Shown here piece by piece: positions 53,219 through 62,271 of a stretch of DNA of 64,000 nucleotides. Below the pieces are notes generated by a model. The model saw nothing but the letters and a program-made list of their open reading frames with translations, did not search any database and had not been told where the DNA came from. Source of the stretch: Actinokineospora enzanensis DSM 44649. GTDB lineage: Bacteria > Actinomycetota > Actinomycetes > Mycobacteriales > Pseudonocardiaceae. The stretch is taken from contig NZ_KB894404.1 of the NCBI RefSeq assembly GCF_000374445.1, positions 62,001 to 126,000 of the forward strand, in the 5' to 3' direction. The stretch's first letter is position 1; each line of letters opens with the position of its first letter. The position numbers and the translations under genes were made by a program.

Positions 53219-55135
53219 TCACCCGACGGGTTCGGCCAGGTCGTACACCGTCTGGCCGCCGATCGTGACCTCCGCGAAGTTCTCCTGTACCCAGCTCGCG
53301 ATCTGACCGCCGCCCCGGCCGCCCGGTCCGCCCATGCCGCCGCCGATGTAGTAGCGCACCTGTCCGGACTCGACATACGCCTGGAACTCGGCGAGCGTGG
53401 GCGCCGGGTCGCTGCCGGTGAAGCCGCCGATGGCCATCACCGGCCTGCCACTGGCCAGCTGCAGCGCGGCGGCGCCCTGTGATCCGGTGCTCGCCGCGGC
53501 CCACCGACCGGTGGTCGCGCGCAACGCGGACACCAGCTCCGCGCCGACCTGTCCGCCGCCCGGTCCGCCACCCATGCTGCCCGGCGCCGTGCCGCCGACG
53601 GCACCGCCATCCGAGTCACCGCCCGGGAATCCGCCGCCCATGCCGCCGAACGCGCCGGACCCGCCCGGACCGGAGACCGGGATGGATCCGCTGTGCGGGG
53701 TCGACGCGGTGGCCACGGTGTAGGCCGCGGGCGCGGCGACCGCGGCCACCAGTGCCACCGCCGCGACCGAGGGTGCCGCCCGGCGGATCCCGTGTGCCCC
53801 CATGGCGATCGCCGTGCCCGCCGCGATCCCGGCCGCGGCCACCACCCAGCGCAGCCACGGCTGCCAGTCGCTTTGCCGTTCCAGCAAGACGAAACCCCAC
53901 CCGGCGCTGGTCACGACCATGCCCGCCAACACGATCCGGGCAGGCAGATGGTCGCGGCCGCGCCACAGCCCGTGTGCCGAGATCGCCACGACTGCCGCGA
54001 TTCCCGGTGCCAGCGCGACCGAGTAGTAGGGATGGATCGTGCCCTGCATGTAGCTGAACACCAGCGCGGTCACCACGGTCCACCCGCCCCACAGCAGCAA
54101 CGCGGCCCGGGTGCGGTCGGTGCGCGGCGCGCGGCGGGTGAACCACAGCCCCGACACCAGACCGATCACGGCGGCGGGAAGCAGCCAGGAGACCTCCAAA
54201 GCGAAGCTGGTACCGAACATGCGAAACAGCCCGGTGGCACCGCCGAACGCGGCATTGCCGCCGCCCATCGGTCCGCCGCCACCGCCGTTGCCGTCCCCGC
54301 CGAGGATCCGGCCCAACCCGTTGTAGCCCAAGGCCAGGTCCAGCACCGAGTTGTCGGTCGAGCCGCCGATGTACGGGCGCGCCGAGGCGGGCCACAGGTC
54401 CGCGACCACCACGTACCACCCGGCCGACACGACGACCGCGACCGCCGCCCACAACAGGTGCAGCGCCCGGCGCAGCGGACCCGTCGGCGCGGCGATCGCG
54501 TATACCAGCGCGAACGCGGGCAGTACCAGGAAAGCCTGGAGCATCTTGGTCAGGAACCCGAACCCGATCGCGGTCCCGGCCAGCACCAGCCATGCCGGGT
54601 TCGCCTTCTCCGTCGCGCGCACCGTGCAGTACGCGCCCGCGACCAGCAGCAGAACCAGTAGCGCGTCAGGATTGTTGAACTTGAACATCAGTGCCGCGAC
54701 CGGCGTGAGCGCCAACGCCGCCCCGGCGAGCAACCCCGCCGCCGGGCCGGACCAGCGCCGCACCGCCGCGTACGACAGCCACACCGAGCCGACGCCCGCG
54801 AGCGCCTGCGGCAGCAGCATGCTCCACGCGGAGAACCCGAACAGCCGCCCCGACAACCCCATCAGCCAGATCGCGGCGGGCGGCTTGTCCACGGTGATCG
54901 CGTTGCCCGCGTCCAGCGAGCCGAAGAACAACGCCTTCCAGCTCTGCGTGGCCGCCTGCGCGGCGGCGGCGTAGAACTGGTTGGCCATGCCGGAGGCGCC
55001 GAGATCCCACAGGTACAGCGCCGCGGTCGCGACCAGCAGCGTGACCAGGCCGGGGACCTCCCAGCGCGGCCGGACGCGAACCGCTTGGCGGGTAATGGTT
55101 TTCAGTTGCGGTACGGCCACTGTGGCGGTGGTCAC
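53219..55135 (-). CDS. GT39-like membrane glycosyltransferase (YkcA/B type), copy 1
   Basis: A 638-residue ArnT/PMT-like enzyme with about 12 helices that would transfer a sugar from a polyprenyl phosphate on the outer face. The first loop carries WDLGASGMANQFYAAAAQAA and DAGNAITVDKPPAAIW, with the catalytic acidic residues. After the helices a Gly-rich linker leads to a C-terminal domain ending WVQENFAEVTIGGQTVYDL. The GTG start overlaps the stop of the GT2 gene (GTGA), so donor synthesis and transfer are co-translated. It is a close paralogue of the gene at 56.5-58.4 kb. Confidence 0.9.
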   Translation of the reverse strand: MTTATVAVPQLKTITRQAVRVRPRWEVPGLVTLLVATAALYLWDLGASGMANQFYAAAAQAATQSWKALFFGSLDAGNAITVDKPPAAIWLMGLSGRLFGFSAWSMLLPQALAGVGSVWLSYAAVRRWSGPAAGLLAGAALALTPVAALMFKFNNPDALLVLLLVAGAYCTVRATEKANPAWLVLAGTAIGFGFLTKMLQAFLVLPAFALVYAIAAPTGPLRRALHLLWAAVAVVVSAGWYVVVADLWPASARPYIGGSTDNSVLDLALGYNGLGRILGGDGNGGGGGPMGGGNAAFGGATGLFRMFGTSFALEVSWLLPAAVIGLVSGLWFTRRAPRTDRTRAALLLWGGWTVVTALVFSYMQGTIHPYYSVALAPGIAAVVAISAHGLWRGRDHLPARIVLAGMVVTSAGWGFVLLERQSDWQPWLRWVVAAAGIAAGTAIAMGAHGIRRAAPSVAAVALVAAVAAPAAYTVATASTPHSGSIPVSGPGGSGAFGGMGGGFPGGDSDGGAVGGTAPGSMGGGPGGGQVGAELVSALRATTGRWAAASTGSQGAAALQLASGRPVMAIGGFTGSDPAPTLAEFQAYVESGQVRYYIGGGMGGPGGRGGGQIASWVQENFAEVTIGGQTVYDLAEPVG

Positions 55136-56406
55136 TGCGTGACCTCCAGCTCCGGCTCGTCGGCGCGGCGGAACACCCAGCCGCGCAACAGCAGGAACCG
55201 CAACACGGTCGCCAGCAGGTTGGCCGCCACCAGCACCACGACCTCGGTCAGCCTGCCCGGGTCGCTCAGCCCGTGCAGCAGCGCCAGCGACCCGCTGGTG
55301 AGCCCGAGGCCGAGCACGAACACCAGCAGGCCCTGGAACTGGTGCTTGGCCGCGCCTTCCGCGCCACGCACACCGAAGGTGAGCCGCCGGTTAGCGGCCG
55401 TGTTGCCGACCGCGGTCACCAGCAGCGCCACCAGGTTCGCCCCCTGCGGACCCACCTGGCCGCGCAGCAGCACGTACAGCAGCAGGTACGCGAGCGTGCT
55501 CACCACGCCGACGGCGGCGAACCGCACCACCTGCCGCAGCAGTCCACTCGGGACCCCGGGCGGGTCGGCGCTGATCGGGTCCCGGCCCAGCTGGGCGCGC
55601 AGCCGCGCGATCGGCAGCCGACCCGTCGCCAGGCCGCGGGCCAGCCGGGCGATGCCGCGCAGGTCGGCCAGCGCGGTCGAGACGATGTCCACCCGGCTGT
55701 CCGGGTCGTCCACCCAGTCCACCGGCACCTCGTGGATGCGCGAGCCCGCCCGCTGGGCCAGCACCAGCAGCTCGGTGTCGAAGAACCAGCCGGTGTCGGC
55801 CACGTGCGGCAGCAGCGCGCGGGCCACGTCCGCACGGATCGCCTTGAACCCGCACTGCGCGTCGGAGAACCGCACCGCCAGCGTGCCGCGCAGCAGGAGG
55901 TTGTAGGCGCGGGAGATGAGCTCCCGCTTCGGCCCGCGCACCACCCGCGCGCCGCGCGCCAGCCTGCTGCCGATCGCCACGTCCGAGTGCCCGGAGATCA
56001 GCGGCGCCACCAGTGGGGACAATGCGTTCAGATCGGTGGACAGGTCCACGTCCATGTAGGCGAGCACCTCGGCGTCGGAGCCGAGCCAGGTCTGGTGCAG
56101 GGCCCGGCCACGACCCTTGAGCGCCAGCCGCACGGCCCGCACCCCGGGCAGCTCGGCGGCCAGGCCCTCGGCGACCGCCCAGGTGCCGTCGGTGCTGGCG
56201 TTGTCGGCCACGGTGATCCGGAAGCGGTAGGGGAAGTGCTCGCGCAGGTGCGCGTGCAGCCTGCGCACGCACGGCTCCAGGTCGCGCTCCTCGTTGTGTA
56301 CCGGCACAACCACGTCGAGCACGGGCGCCGGGCCGGACGTCCGCACCGGGCCGCGGCCGGTCTGTTGTGCGCCCGTGGTCTGGGGCGGCAACTGGGTCGC
56401 TGTCAT
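55132..56406 (-). CDS. GT2 polyprenyl-phosphate glycosyltransferase fused to GtrA domain
   Basis: A 424-residue fusion. The N-terminal GT-A domain (about 28-260) resembles dolichol-phosphate sugar synthases: DVVVPVHNEERDLEPCVRRL, ADNASTDGTW, and YMDVDLSTDLNAL with the metal-binding Asp residues. The C-terminal GtrA domain (about 290-415) has four helices (VVRFAAVGVVSTLAYLLLYVLL and others) and may flip the lipid-linked sugar. It probably supplies the donor for the flanking GT39 enzymes. ATG at 56406. Confidence 0.9.
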   Translation of the reverse strand: MTATQLPPQTTGAQQTGRGPVRTSGPAPVLDVVVPVHNEERDLEPCVRRLHAHLREHFPYRFRITVADNASTDGTWAVAEGLAAELPGVRAVRLALKGRGRALHQTWLGSDAEVLAYMDVDLSTDLNALSPLVAPLISGHSDVAIGSRLARGARVVRGPKRELISRAYNLLLRGTLAVRFSDAQCGFKAIRADVARALLPHVADTGWFFDTELLVLAQRAGSRIHEVPVDWVDDPDSRVDIVSTALADLRGIARLARGLATGRLPIARLRAQLGRDPISADPPGVPSGLLRQVVRFAAVGVVSTLAYLLLYVLLRGQVGPQGANLVALLVTAVGNTAANRRLTFGVRGAEGAAKHQFQGLLVFVLGLGLTSGSLALLHGLSDPGRLTEVVVLVAANLLATVLRFLLLRGWVFRRADEPELEVTQ

Positions 56407-56495
56407 GCCCCTGACAATCCTGTCCGGCGCTGGGTGGCCCGTGTGTTCCACCTGTGCGCGGGCTGTGTGTACGGAGAACACCGAGAACACCGAGA

Positions 56496-58415
56496 TCACT
56501 GCCCCGCCGCGGTGAGGTCGTAGAGCGTCGTGCTGCCGACGGTCTTGGCGGTGAAGCTCTCCTGCACCCACTCGGCGATCTGCCGGGCGTCGTCGCTGCC
56601 GGAGTCGCTGCTCATGAGCGTTCCGCCGATGAACCAGTGGATCTTCTTGTCGGCCACCAGCTGCTGGAACTCCGCGAGGGTGGGCGCGGGGTCGGTGCCG
56701 TTGAACCCGCCCACGGCCAGGACCGGCGCGTTCGCGCCGAGCTGGTAGCCCGCCGCGTTGTTGGAGCCGACCGCGGCGGCGGCCCAGGTGTAGGAGTCGG
56801 CGTCGTCGGCCAGCAGCGCGGAGACCTCGGCGCTCGGCGTCGGCGCGCCCAGCAGGCCACCCATGCCACCGCCCATGCCGCCACGTCCGCCGCCCTGACC
56901 GGTCTGGCCGCCGAACTGGGGCATCCCACCGGGTCCACCGCCGAAGCCGCGTCCGCCCGGCCCGGTCTGCCCGGACGGCCCGACCGAGGGCAACGCACCG
57001 GAGTGCGCCTGCGCCGCCGTGGCCACGGAGTAGGCGGCGGGCCCGGCGAGGGAGATCACCAGCGCGAAGATCGCCGCGGCCTTGCCGAAACCCTCGGGGA
57101 GCATCGGCAGCAGGACCAGCAGCGCGCCCGCGACCAGTCCGCCGAACAGCACGACCGGGCGCAGCCAGGGCAGCCAGTCGGACTCGCGGGACAGCAGGAT
57201 CGACGCCTCCACGGCCGTCACGACCACCCCGGCCGCCAACAGCCCGGCGGCCGCGGGCTCGTGCCTGCGCCGCCACGCGGTGATCGCGCCGAGCCCGACC
57301 AGCGCGCCGACGGCCGGGGCCAGGGCGACCGCGTAGTACGGGTGGATGATGCCGTCCATCAGGCTGAACACGGCCCCGGTGACGACCAGCCACAGCCCCC
57401 ACAGCAGGAACGACGCCCGCGTCCGGTCCGTGCGCGGCGCGCGCCGGGTCAGCCAGAGCCCACCGACGAACGCCAGCAGTGCGGCAGGCAGCAACCAGGC
57501 GATCTCGCTGCCCATCTCGGTGCCGAACAACCGGGCCCAGCCCGCGGTACCCCAGCCCGCGCCGCCGCCGACGCTGCCGACCTCGTCACCGGTGAGCCTG
57601 CCGAGCCCGTTGTAGCCCAGGGCCAGCTCCAGCACGGAGTCGTTCTGCGAGCCGCCGATGTAGGGCCTGCTGCCGGAGGGGATGAGCTCGACGACCGCGA
57701 CCCACCAGCCCCCCGCCACGACCAACGCGCCCAACGCCGCCGCGAGGTGCCCGATCCGCTTGCCGAGCGAGGTCGGTGCGGCGATCAGGTAGACGAGCCC
57801 GAACGCGGGCAGTACCAGGAAAGCCTGGAGCATCTTGGTCAGGAACCCGAACCCGACGAGCGCGCCCGCCAGCATGAGCCATCGCGGGCTCGCCTTCTCC
57901 AGCGCGCGCACGGTCGCGTAGGCGGCGGCGGTGAGGAGCAGGACCAGCAGCGCGTCCGGGTTGTTGAACCGGAACATGAGCGCGGCCACCGGGGTGAGCG
58001 CCAGCGCCGCGCTGGCGAGCAGCCCGGCGGCGTGCCCGGACCAGCGCTTGACCGCGGCGTAGAGCAGCCAGACCGAGCCGACGCCCGCGAGCGCCTGGGG
58101 GACCAGCACGCTCCAGGAACCGAGCCCGAACAGGCGGACCGACAGGCCCATGACCCACACCGACGCGGGCGTCTTGTCGATGGTGATGCCGCCCGCGCTG
58201 TCGGTGGCCGCGAAGAACCACGCGTACCAGCTCTGCCCGGACGCCTGGGCGGCCGCCGAGTAGTAGGCGTTCGCCCAGCCGGAGGCGCCGAGGTTCCAGA
58301 GATAGAGGAGGGCCGTGCCCGTGAGCAGGCCCGCCAGGGAAAGGTGCCGCGCGCGCGACCGGGTAGACACCCGTTCGATCGTCACGTGGGGAGTTCGCTC
58401 CACCGCCAGTGTCAT
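56496..58415 (-). CDS. GT39-like membrane glycosyltransferase (YkcA/B type), copy 2
   Basis: A 639-residue paralogue of the protein encoded at 53.2-55.1 kb, with the same layout: WNLGASGWANAYYSAAAQASG and DSAGGITIDKTPASVW in the first loop, about 12 helices, a Gly/Met-rich linker and a C-terminal domain ending WVQESFTAKTVGSTTLYDL. The KMLQAFLVLPAF region is identical to copy 1 over 57 nucleotides. It starts at ATG 58415 and lies 89 bp upstream of the GT2 gene, likely in one operon. Confidence 0.9.
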   Translation of the reverse strand: MTLAVERTPHVTIERVSTRSRARHLSLAGLLTGTALLYLWNLGASGWANAYYSAAAQASGQSWYAWFFAATDSAGGITIDKTPASVWVMGLSVRLFGLGSWSVLVPQALAGVGSVWLLYAAVKRWSGHAAGLLASAALALTPVAALMFRFNNPDALLVLLLTAAAYATVRALEKASPRWLMLAGALVGFGFLTKMLQAFLVLPAFGLVYLIAAPTSLGKRIGHLAAALGALVVAGGWWVAVVELIPSGSRPYIGGSQNDSVLELALGYNGLGRLTGDEVGSVGGGAGWGTAGWARLFGTEMGSEIAWLLPAALLAFVGGLWLTRRAPRTDRTRASFLLWGLWLVVTGAVFSLMDGIIHPYYAVALAPAVGALVGLGAITAWRRRHEPAAAGLLAAGVVVTAVEASILLSRESDWLPWLRPVVLFGGLVAGALLVLLPMLPEGFGKAAAIFALVISLAGPAAYSVATAAQAHSGALPSVGPSGQTGPGGRGFGGGPGGMPQFGGQTGQGGGRGGMGGGMGGLLGAPTPSAEVSALLADDADSYTWAAAAVGSNNAAGYQLGANAPVLAVGGFNGTDPAPTLAEFQQLVADKKIHWFIGGTLMSSDSGSDDARQIAEWVQESFTAKTVGSTTLYDLTAAGQ

Positions 58416-58586
58416 GACCTCACGGTCTCGACCGGGCCTGGGGCACCCTTGTGAACTCCCTGTGCCGTGGCTGTGTTTGATTCTCTCCCGCCACCCGCCC
58501 CCTCATCCCCGCCCGGCACGGTCCCCGACCTGGCGGCCACACCGCCACCACGGCACCGGGAGCGTCGCGGGACGGTCCCCGAGGTT

Positions 58587-58754
58587 CTAGTGGTGCGACC
58601 CAGAACGTCGACCATGTCTCGACCCGCCCACGACGTGCCTGACGGCACCGCCGGAAACGACCAAGTACATCCAGTACGAGGCCGTTCCGGCGGCACCGCC
58701 GGCCACGCCGTGGACCCGCCGATACACGGCCGACGTTCTGGGTCGCACCACTAG
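58587..58754. repeat. long palindromic element, copy 2 (168 bp)
   Basis: The outer 24 bp of each arm are perfectly complementary; the ends are CTAGTGGTGCGACCCAG (from 58587) and its complement ending CTAG at 58754. Imperfect pairing continues to the centre GTAC-ATCCA-GTAC (58665-58677). The right-hand CTAG (58751-58754) contains the stop codon of the adjacent histidine kinase gene. The rest of the 335-bp gap (58416-58586) shows no gene. The sequence is closely similar to copy 3 at 63.4 kb. Confidence 0.85.
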
Positions 58755-60226
58755 CTTTGTGCCGACTTTCGGGCGGCGGGCAGGCGGACGGTGAATACCG
58801 TCATTCCGGGTTCGCTGGCGACGTCCACCTCGCCGTCGTGGGCCTGGACCACGGCCGCGACGATGGCCAACCCGAGACCGGTGCTGCCCTGTGCCCTCGA
58901 CCGCGAGGAATCGCCGCGGGCGAAGCGCTCGAATACCTCGGGCAGCAGTTCGGTCGGGATACCCGGGCCGTCATCGGCGACCGAGAGTTCGACCTGATCG
59001 CCGAGTGAACGCAATGCGACGGTGATGGTGGTGCCCGGCGGTGTGTGTGTCCGACCATTGGCCAGGAGATTGGCCAGCACCTGGTGGAGCCGGGCCTGAT
59101 CCCCGATGGCGTGCAATGGCTCCTCGGGCAGGTCGAGCCGCCAGTTGTGGTCCGGGCCCGCCACCTTGGTGTCGCCGACGGTGTCGAGCACCAGCCGGGA
59201 CAGGTCGACGGTCTCGTACAGCAACGGCCTGCCCGAGTCGAGGCGGGCCAGCAGCAGGAGGTCCTCCACCAGCGTCGTCATCCGCTTCGCCTCGGACTCC
59301 ACCCTGGACAGCGCGTGCGCGACGTCCGGCGGCACCTCCGAGTCGCGGCGGCGGGCCAGCTCCGCGTAGCCGCGGATCGCGGCCAGCGGGGTGCGCAGCT
59401 CGTGGCTGGCGTCGGCGACGAACTGACGCACCCGGGTCTCGCTCGCGTGCCGGGCGGCCAGGGCGTTGCCGATGTGGCCGAGCATCCGGTTCAGCGCGGA
59501 ACCCACCTGGCCGACTTCGGTCCGCGGGTCGGTGTCGGTCTGCGGCACGCGCACGGACAGCGCCACCTCGCCCTTGTCGAGCGGGAGTTCCGCGACGCGA
59601 CGGGCGGTGGCGGCCATCCGGTCCAGCGGGCGCAGGGTGCGGCGGACGACCAGCACGCCGGTGACGCCCGCGATCGTGAGGCCGATCAGCGAGACGCCGC
59701 CGAGGACCAGACCGGTGGTCCACAGGGTGTTGTCGACCGTCTCCATGGACATGCCCGCGATCACGGTCGTGCCGTACCTGGTCCTGGAGGCCATCAGCCG
59801 GTAGGTGCCCATCTCGCCCAGGTCCCGCGACCGGCCGCCCGCGTTCACCGGCAGACCGAGGAAGGTCGGGTACAGCGCGGTGTCGAGGTTCTCCCGGGCG
59901 CCGGTGGAGGTCAGGCGCTGGGCCGAGGTGACATCGCTGCCGTCGATGGTCACGATGACCGTGCCCGCGTTCTGGAAGGGGCGGTCGTCGCCATGCCCCT
60001 GCTGCTGGTCCACCGGGGGCGGCGGGCGGTTGGCGAACTCGGCCATGCGACCGCCCGCGTCGCTGAGCTGCCGGTCGAGCTGGTCGACCAGGAACGCGCG
60101 CAGGCCGACCACGGTCACCACGCCGATGATCACGCAGACCAGACCGAGCAGCACCAGCTGTTCGGTCATCAACCGCGCGCGCAGAGACAGCACACGCGAT
60201 TGTTTACCCCGTGGGCTTGAGGACAT
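58751..60226 (-). CDS. OmpR-system sensor histidine kinase
   Basis: A 491-residue membrane kinase: helix 1 (23-46), extracytoplasmic domain (47-168), helix 2 (170-195), HAMP, HisKA with phospho-His275 in ASHELRTPLAAIRGYAEL, then HATPase_c with NLLANGRTHTPPG, DDGPGIP and GSTGLGLAIV. It resembles mycobacterial TrcS/TcrY-type kinases. Its ATG overlaps the response-regulator stop by 23 bp. The TAG stop is part of the CTAG end of a palindromic element. The signal is unknown; the neighbouring envelope glycosyltransferases suggest cell-wall sensing. Confidence 0.93.
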   Translation of the reverse strand: MSSSPRGKQSRVLSLRARLMTEQLVLLGLVCVIIGVVTVVGLRAFLVDQLDRQLSDAGGRMAEFANRPPPPVDQQQGHGDDRPFQNAGTVIVTIDGSDVTSAQRLTSTGARENLDTALYPTFLGLPVNAGGRSRDLGEMGTYRLMASRTRYGTTVIAGMSMETVDNTLWTTGLVLGGVSLIGLTIAGVTGVLVVRRTLRPLDRMAATARRVAELPLDKGEVALSVRVPQTDTDPRTEVGQVGSALNRMLGHIGNALAARHASETRVRQFVADASHELRTPLAAIRGYAELARRRDSEVPPDVAHALSRVESEAKRMTTLVEDLLLLARLDSGRPLLYETVDLSRLVLDTVGDTKVAGPDHNWRLDLPEEPLHAIGDQARLHQVLANLLANGRTHTPPGTTITVALRSLGDQVELSVADDGPGIPTELLPEVFERFARGDSSRSRAQGSTGLGLAIVAAVVQAHDGEVDVASEPGMTVFTVRLPAARKSAQS

Positions 60227-60941
60227 AGCCCGCGCCCCGCATGGTGTGGATCATCGGCTCGCGGCCCGCGTCGATCTTCTTGCGCAGGTACGAGATGTAC
60301 AGCTCGACGATGTTGGCCTGGCCGCCGAAGTCGTAGTTCCAGACCCGGTCCAGGATCTGGGTCTTGCTCAGCACTCGGCGCGGGTTGCGCATCAGGAAGC
60401 GCAGCAGCTCGAACTCGGTGGCGGTCAGCGTCACCGGCTCGCCCGCGCGGAACACCTCGCGGGTGTCCTCGTCCAGGGTCAGGTCGCCGACCACCAGGGC
60501 CGCGCCCGCGCCGGACTCGGTCACCCCGGTGCGGCGCATCAGCGCGCGCAGCCGCAGCACCACCTCCTCCACGCTGAACGGCTTGGTCACGTAGTCGTCG
60601 CCGCCCGCGGTGAGCCCGGCGATGCGGTCCTCCACCGAGTCCTTGGCGGTCAGGAACAGCACCGGCAGCGCGTCGACCTCGGCGCGCAGCTTGCGCAGCA
60701 CCTCCAGGCCGTCGAAGTCCGGCAGCATCACGTCGAGCACCACGGCGTCCGGTTTGAACTCCCGCGCCACCCGCACCGCCGATGCGCCGTCCAGCGCGCT
60801 GCGCACCTCCCAGCCCTCGTACCGCAGGGCGAGCGTGACCAGCTCGGCCAGGGTCGGCTCGTCGTCCACGACGAGCACGCGGACGGGCAGGCCGTCTGGC
60901 CTGCGCAACTCGGGGCGGGACGGGCTCGCGTTCACGGACAT
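60204..60941 (-). CDS. OmpR-family response regulator
   Basis: A 245-residue regulator: receiver domain with acidic pair Asp26-Asp27, phosphoacceptor Asp70 (AVVLDVMLPDFDG) and Lys in VTKPF; C-terminal winged helix with LTATEFELLRFLMRNPRRVLSKTQILDRVW and VYISYLRKKID-like wing. It pairs with the kinase downstream, overlapping it by 23 bp. ATG at 60941 behind GGGGG. It is divergent from the DUF5666 gene, a probable target. Confidence 0.93.
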   Translation of the reverse strand: MSVNASPSRPELRRPDGLPVRVLVVDDEPTLAELVTLALRYEGWEVRSALDGASAVRVAREFKPDAVVLDVMLPDFDGLEVLRKLRAEVDALPVLFLTAKDSVEDRIAGLTAGGDDYVTKPFSVEEVVLRLRALMRRTGVTESGAGAALVVGDLTLDEDTREVFRAGEPVTLTATEFELLRFLMRNPRRVLSKTQILDRVWNYDFGGQANIVELYISYLRKKIDAGREPMIHTMRGAGYVLKPTG

Positions 60942-61149
60942 GCCCCCGATCCTGTCGGTCGCGGTTGGGCGGTCGCTGTGCCGGACCTGTGTACCAGCTG
61001 TGCGCGCGCCGGGCCTGTCGATGATGGGTCGTCGATCACGAGTCATAGCCGCCACCCACCGTTCGCACAGGGGAGGCACAGACTCGGTCGCCATCTTGGG
61101 TGTCACCGCCGAGGCCACCGGGCCCCGGACGACACAGGAGGAAACCCCG

Positions 61150-61866
61150 ATGACCGAGCAGCCGAGCGCACCGCAGGGCGACCACCCCACCGCCGAGCCG
61201 ACTGCCCAGCAGGTCCCCGCCCAGCAGCCCCCCTTCGCCGCCGACCAGGCGGGCGTCTGGGGCGCCCCCGCCGCACCCAAGCCCCCGCGTCAGCGCTGGA
61301 CCTGGAAGAAGACCGCCGCTGCCGCCGCCATCGCGGCCGGTGTCGCCACCGCGGGCGGTTTCGCGGTCTACGCGGCCAGCGGTGCCACCGCCGACACCCA
61401 GGGCGGCCGCGGCGGCATGGGCGGCCCCGGGATGGACGGCGGCCGCGGCGGCTTCGGCGGCGGGATGGGCGGCGCGGGCCTGCAGAACGCCCTCCACGGC
61501 GAGTTCGTGGTGTCCACCGGCGACGGTGCCTACGCCACCCGCCTCATGCAGACCGGGGAGGTCACCGCGGTGAGCGACACGTCCATCACGGCCAAGAGCA
61601 CCGACGGCTACACCAAGACCTACACGATCGACTCCCAGACGGTGAAGTCCGCGATGTCCTCGGTCGCCCAGGGCGACACGGTCACGATCATCGCCACCAC
61701 CGCGGGCGACACCGCCTCGGTGGCCTCGATCAGCGAACGCGGGACCGGCTCGGGTTCCACCGACGGCGGCGGCCCCGGCATGGGTCCGGGCGGCCAGGAC
61801 AACCAGCAGGGCGTCCCCCCGCGCCGGGATGATGACGACTCGGACAGCACCCAGCCCACCGCGTGA
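61150..61866 (+). CDS. membrane-anchored DUF5666-like protein
   Basis: A 238-residue protein: Pro/Gln-rich cytosolic N-terminus, one helix (about 54-77), a Gly/Met-rich linker (GGMGGPGMDGGRGGFGGG), then a small beta domain (GEFVVSTGD, QTGEVTAVSDTSITAKSTDGYTKTY, VAQGDTVTIIATT) matching DUF5666. It ends in an acidic tail. AGGAGGAAA lies 5 bp before the ATG. It is divergent from the OmpR-type system. The Gly-rich linker recalls those of the nearby GT39 proteins, suggesting a shared envelope setting. Confidence 0.78.
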   Translation: MTEQPSAPQGDHPTAEPTAQQVPAQQPPFAADQAGVWGAPAAPKPPRQRWTWKKTAAAAAIAAGVATAGGFAVYAASGATADTQGGRGGMGGPGMDGGRGGFGGGMGGAGLQNALHGEFVVSTGDGAYATRLMQTGEVTAVSDTSITAKSTDGYTKTYTIDSQTVKSAMSSVAQGDTVTIIATTAGDTASVASISERGTGSGSTDGGGPGMGPGGQDNQQGVPPRRDDDDSDSTQPTA

Positions 61867-61882
61867 TGGTGTCCGGACCCGG

Positions 61883-62170
61883 TCACTTGTCGACCGGGTC
61901 CACCACCTTCGCGGCCGCGATGATGATCGACCACAGTGGACTGCGGGTGCGTTCGTAGTAGACCCGGCGGTTGGCCGGTTCGCGGTACTCGGTGAGCATT
62001 CCGAGGTCCACCAGGCGGGTCAGCTCGACCCCGCAGGCACTCTGGGCGATGACGGTCTTGGGTGGTTCGGACTGGAAGAACCTCGGGCCGGCGTGGGTGT
62101 GGATCCAGAGGGCCAGGCGCAGGCGGCTGGGCCTGCCGAACATCAAGCGGCCTACGTTTCCGGCGTCCAT
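61883..62170 (-). CDS. small winged-helix DNA-binding protein
   Basis: A 95-residue protein whose LMFGRPSRLRLALWIHTHAG, TVIAQSACGVELTRLVDLGMLTEYREPANRRVYYERT pattern fits an ArsR/MarR-like winged helix (recognition helix, then a beta-wing). No metal-binding Cys pair is seen. It starts at ATG 62170, 101 bp downstream of the alkB stop on the same strand. Its target is unknown. Confidence 0.65.
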   Translation of the reverse strand: MDAGNVGRLMFGRPSRLRLALWIHTHAGPRFFQSEPPKTVIAQSACGVELTRLVDLGMLTEYREPANRRVYYERTRSPLWSIIIAAAKVVDPVDK

Positions 62171-62271
62171 GGCTTCTCGGGTGGCTCCTCGTATGGCGTA
62201 GTCATGTATCCGGATTCAAGATAGCGGCTGGGAAGGGGTGTGTCGAGGGGGAGTCGGCCTGCGGTCGAGAC

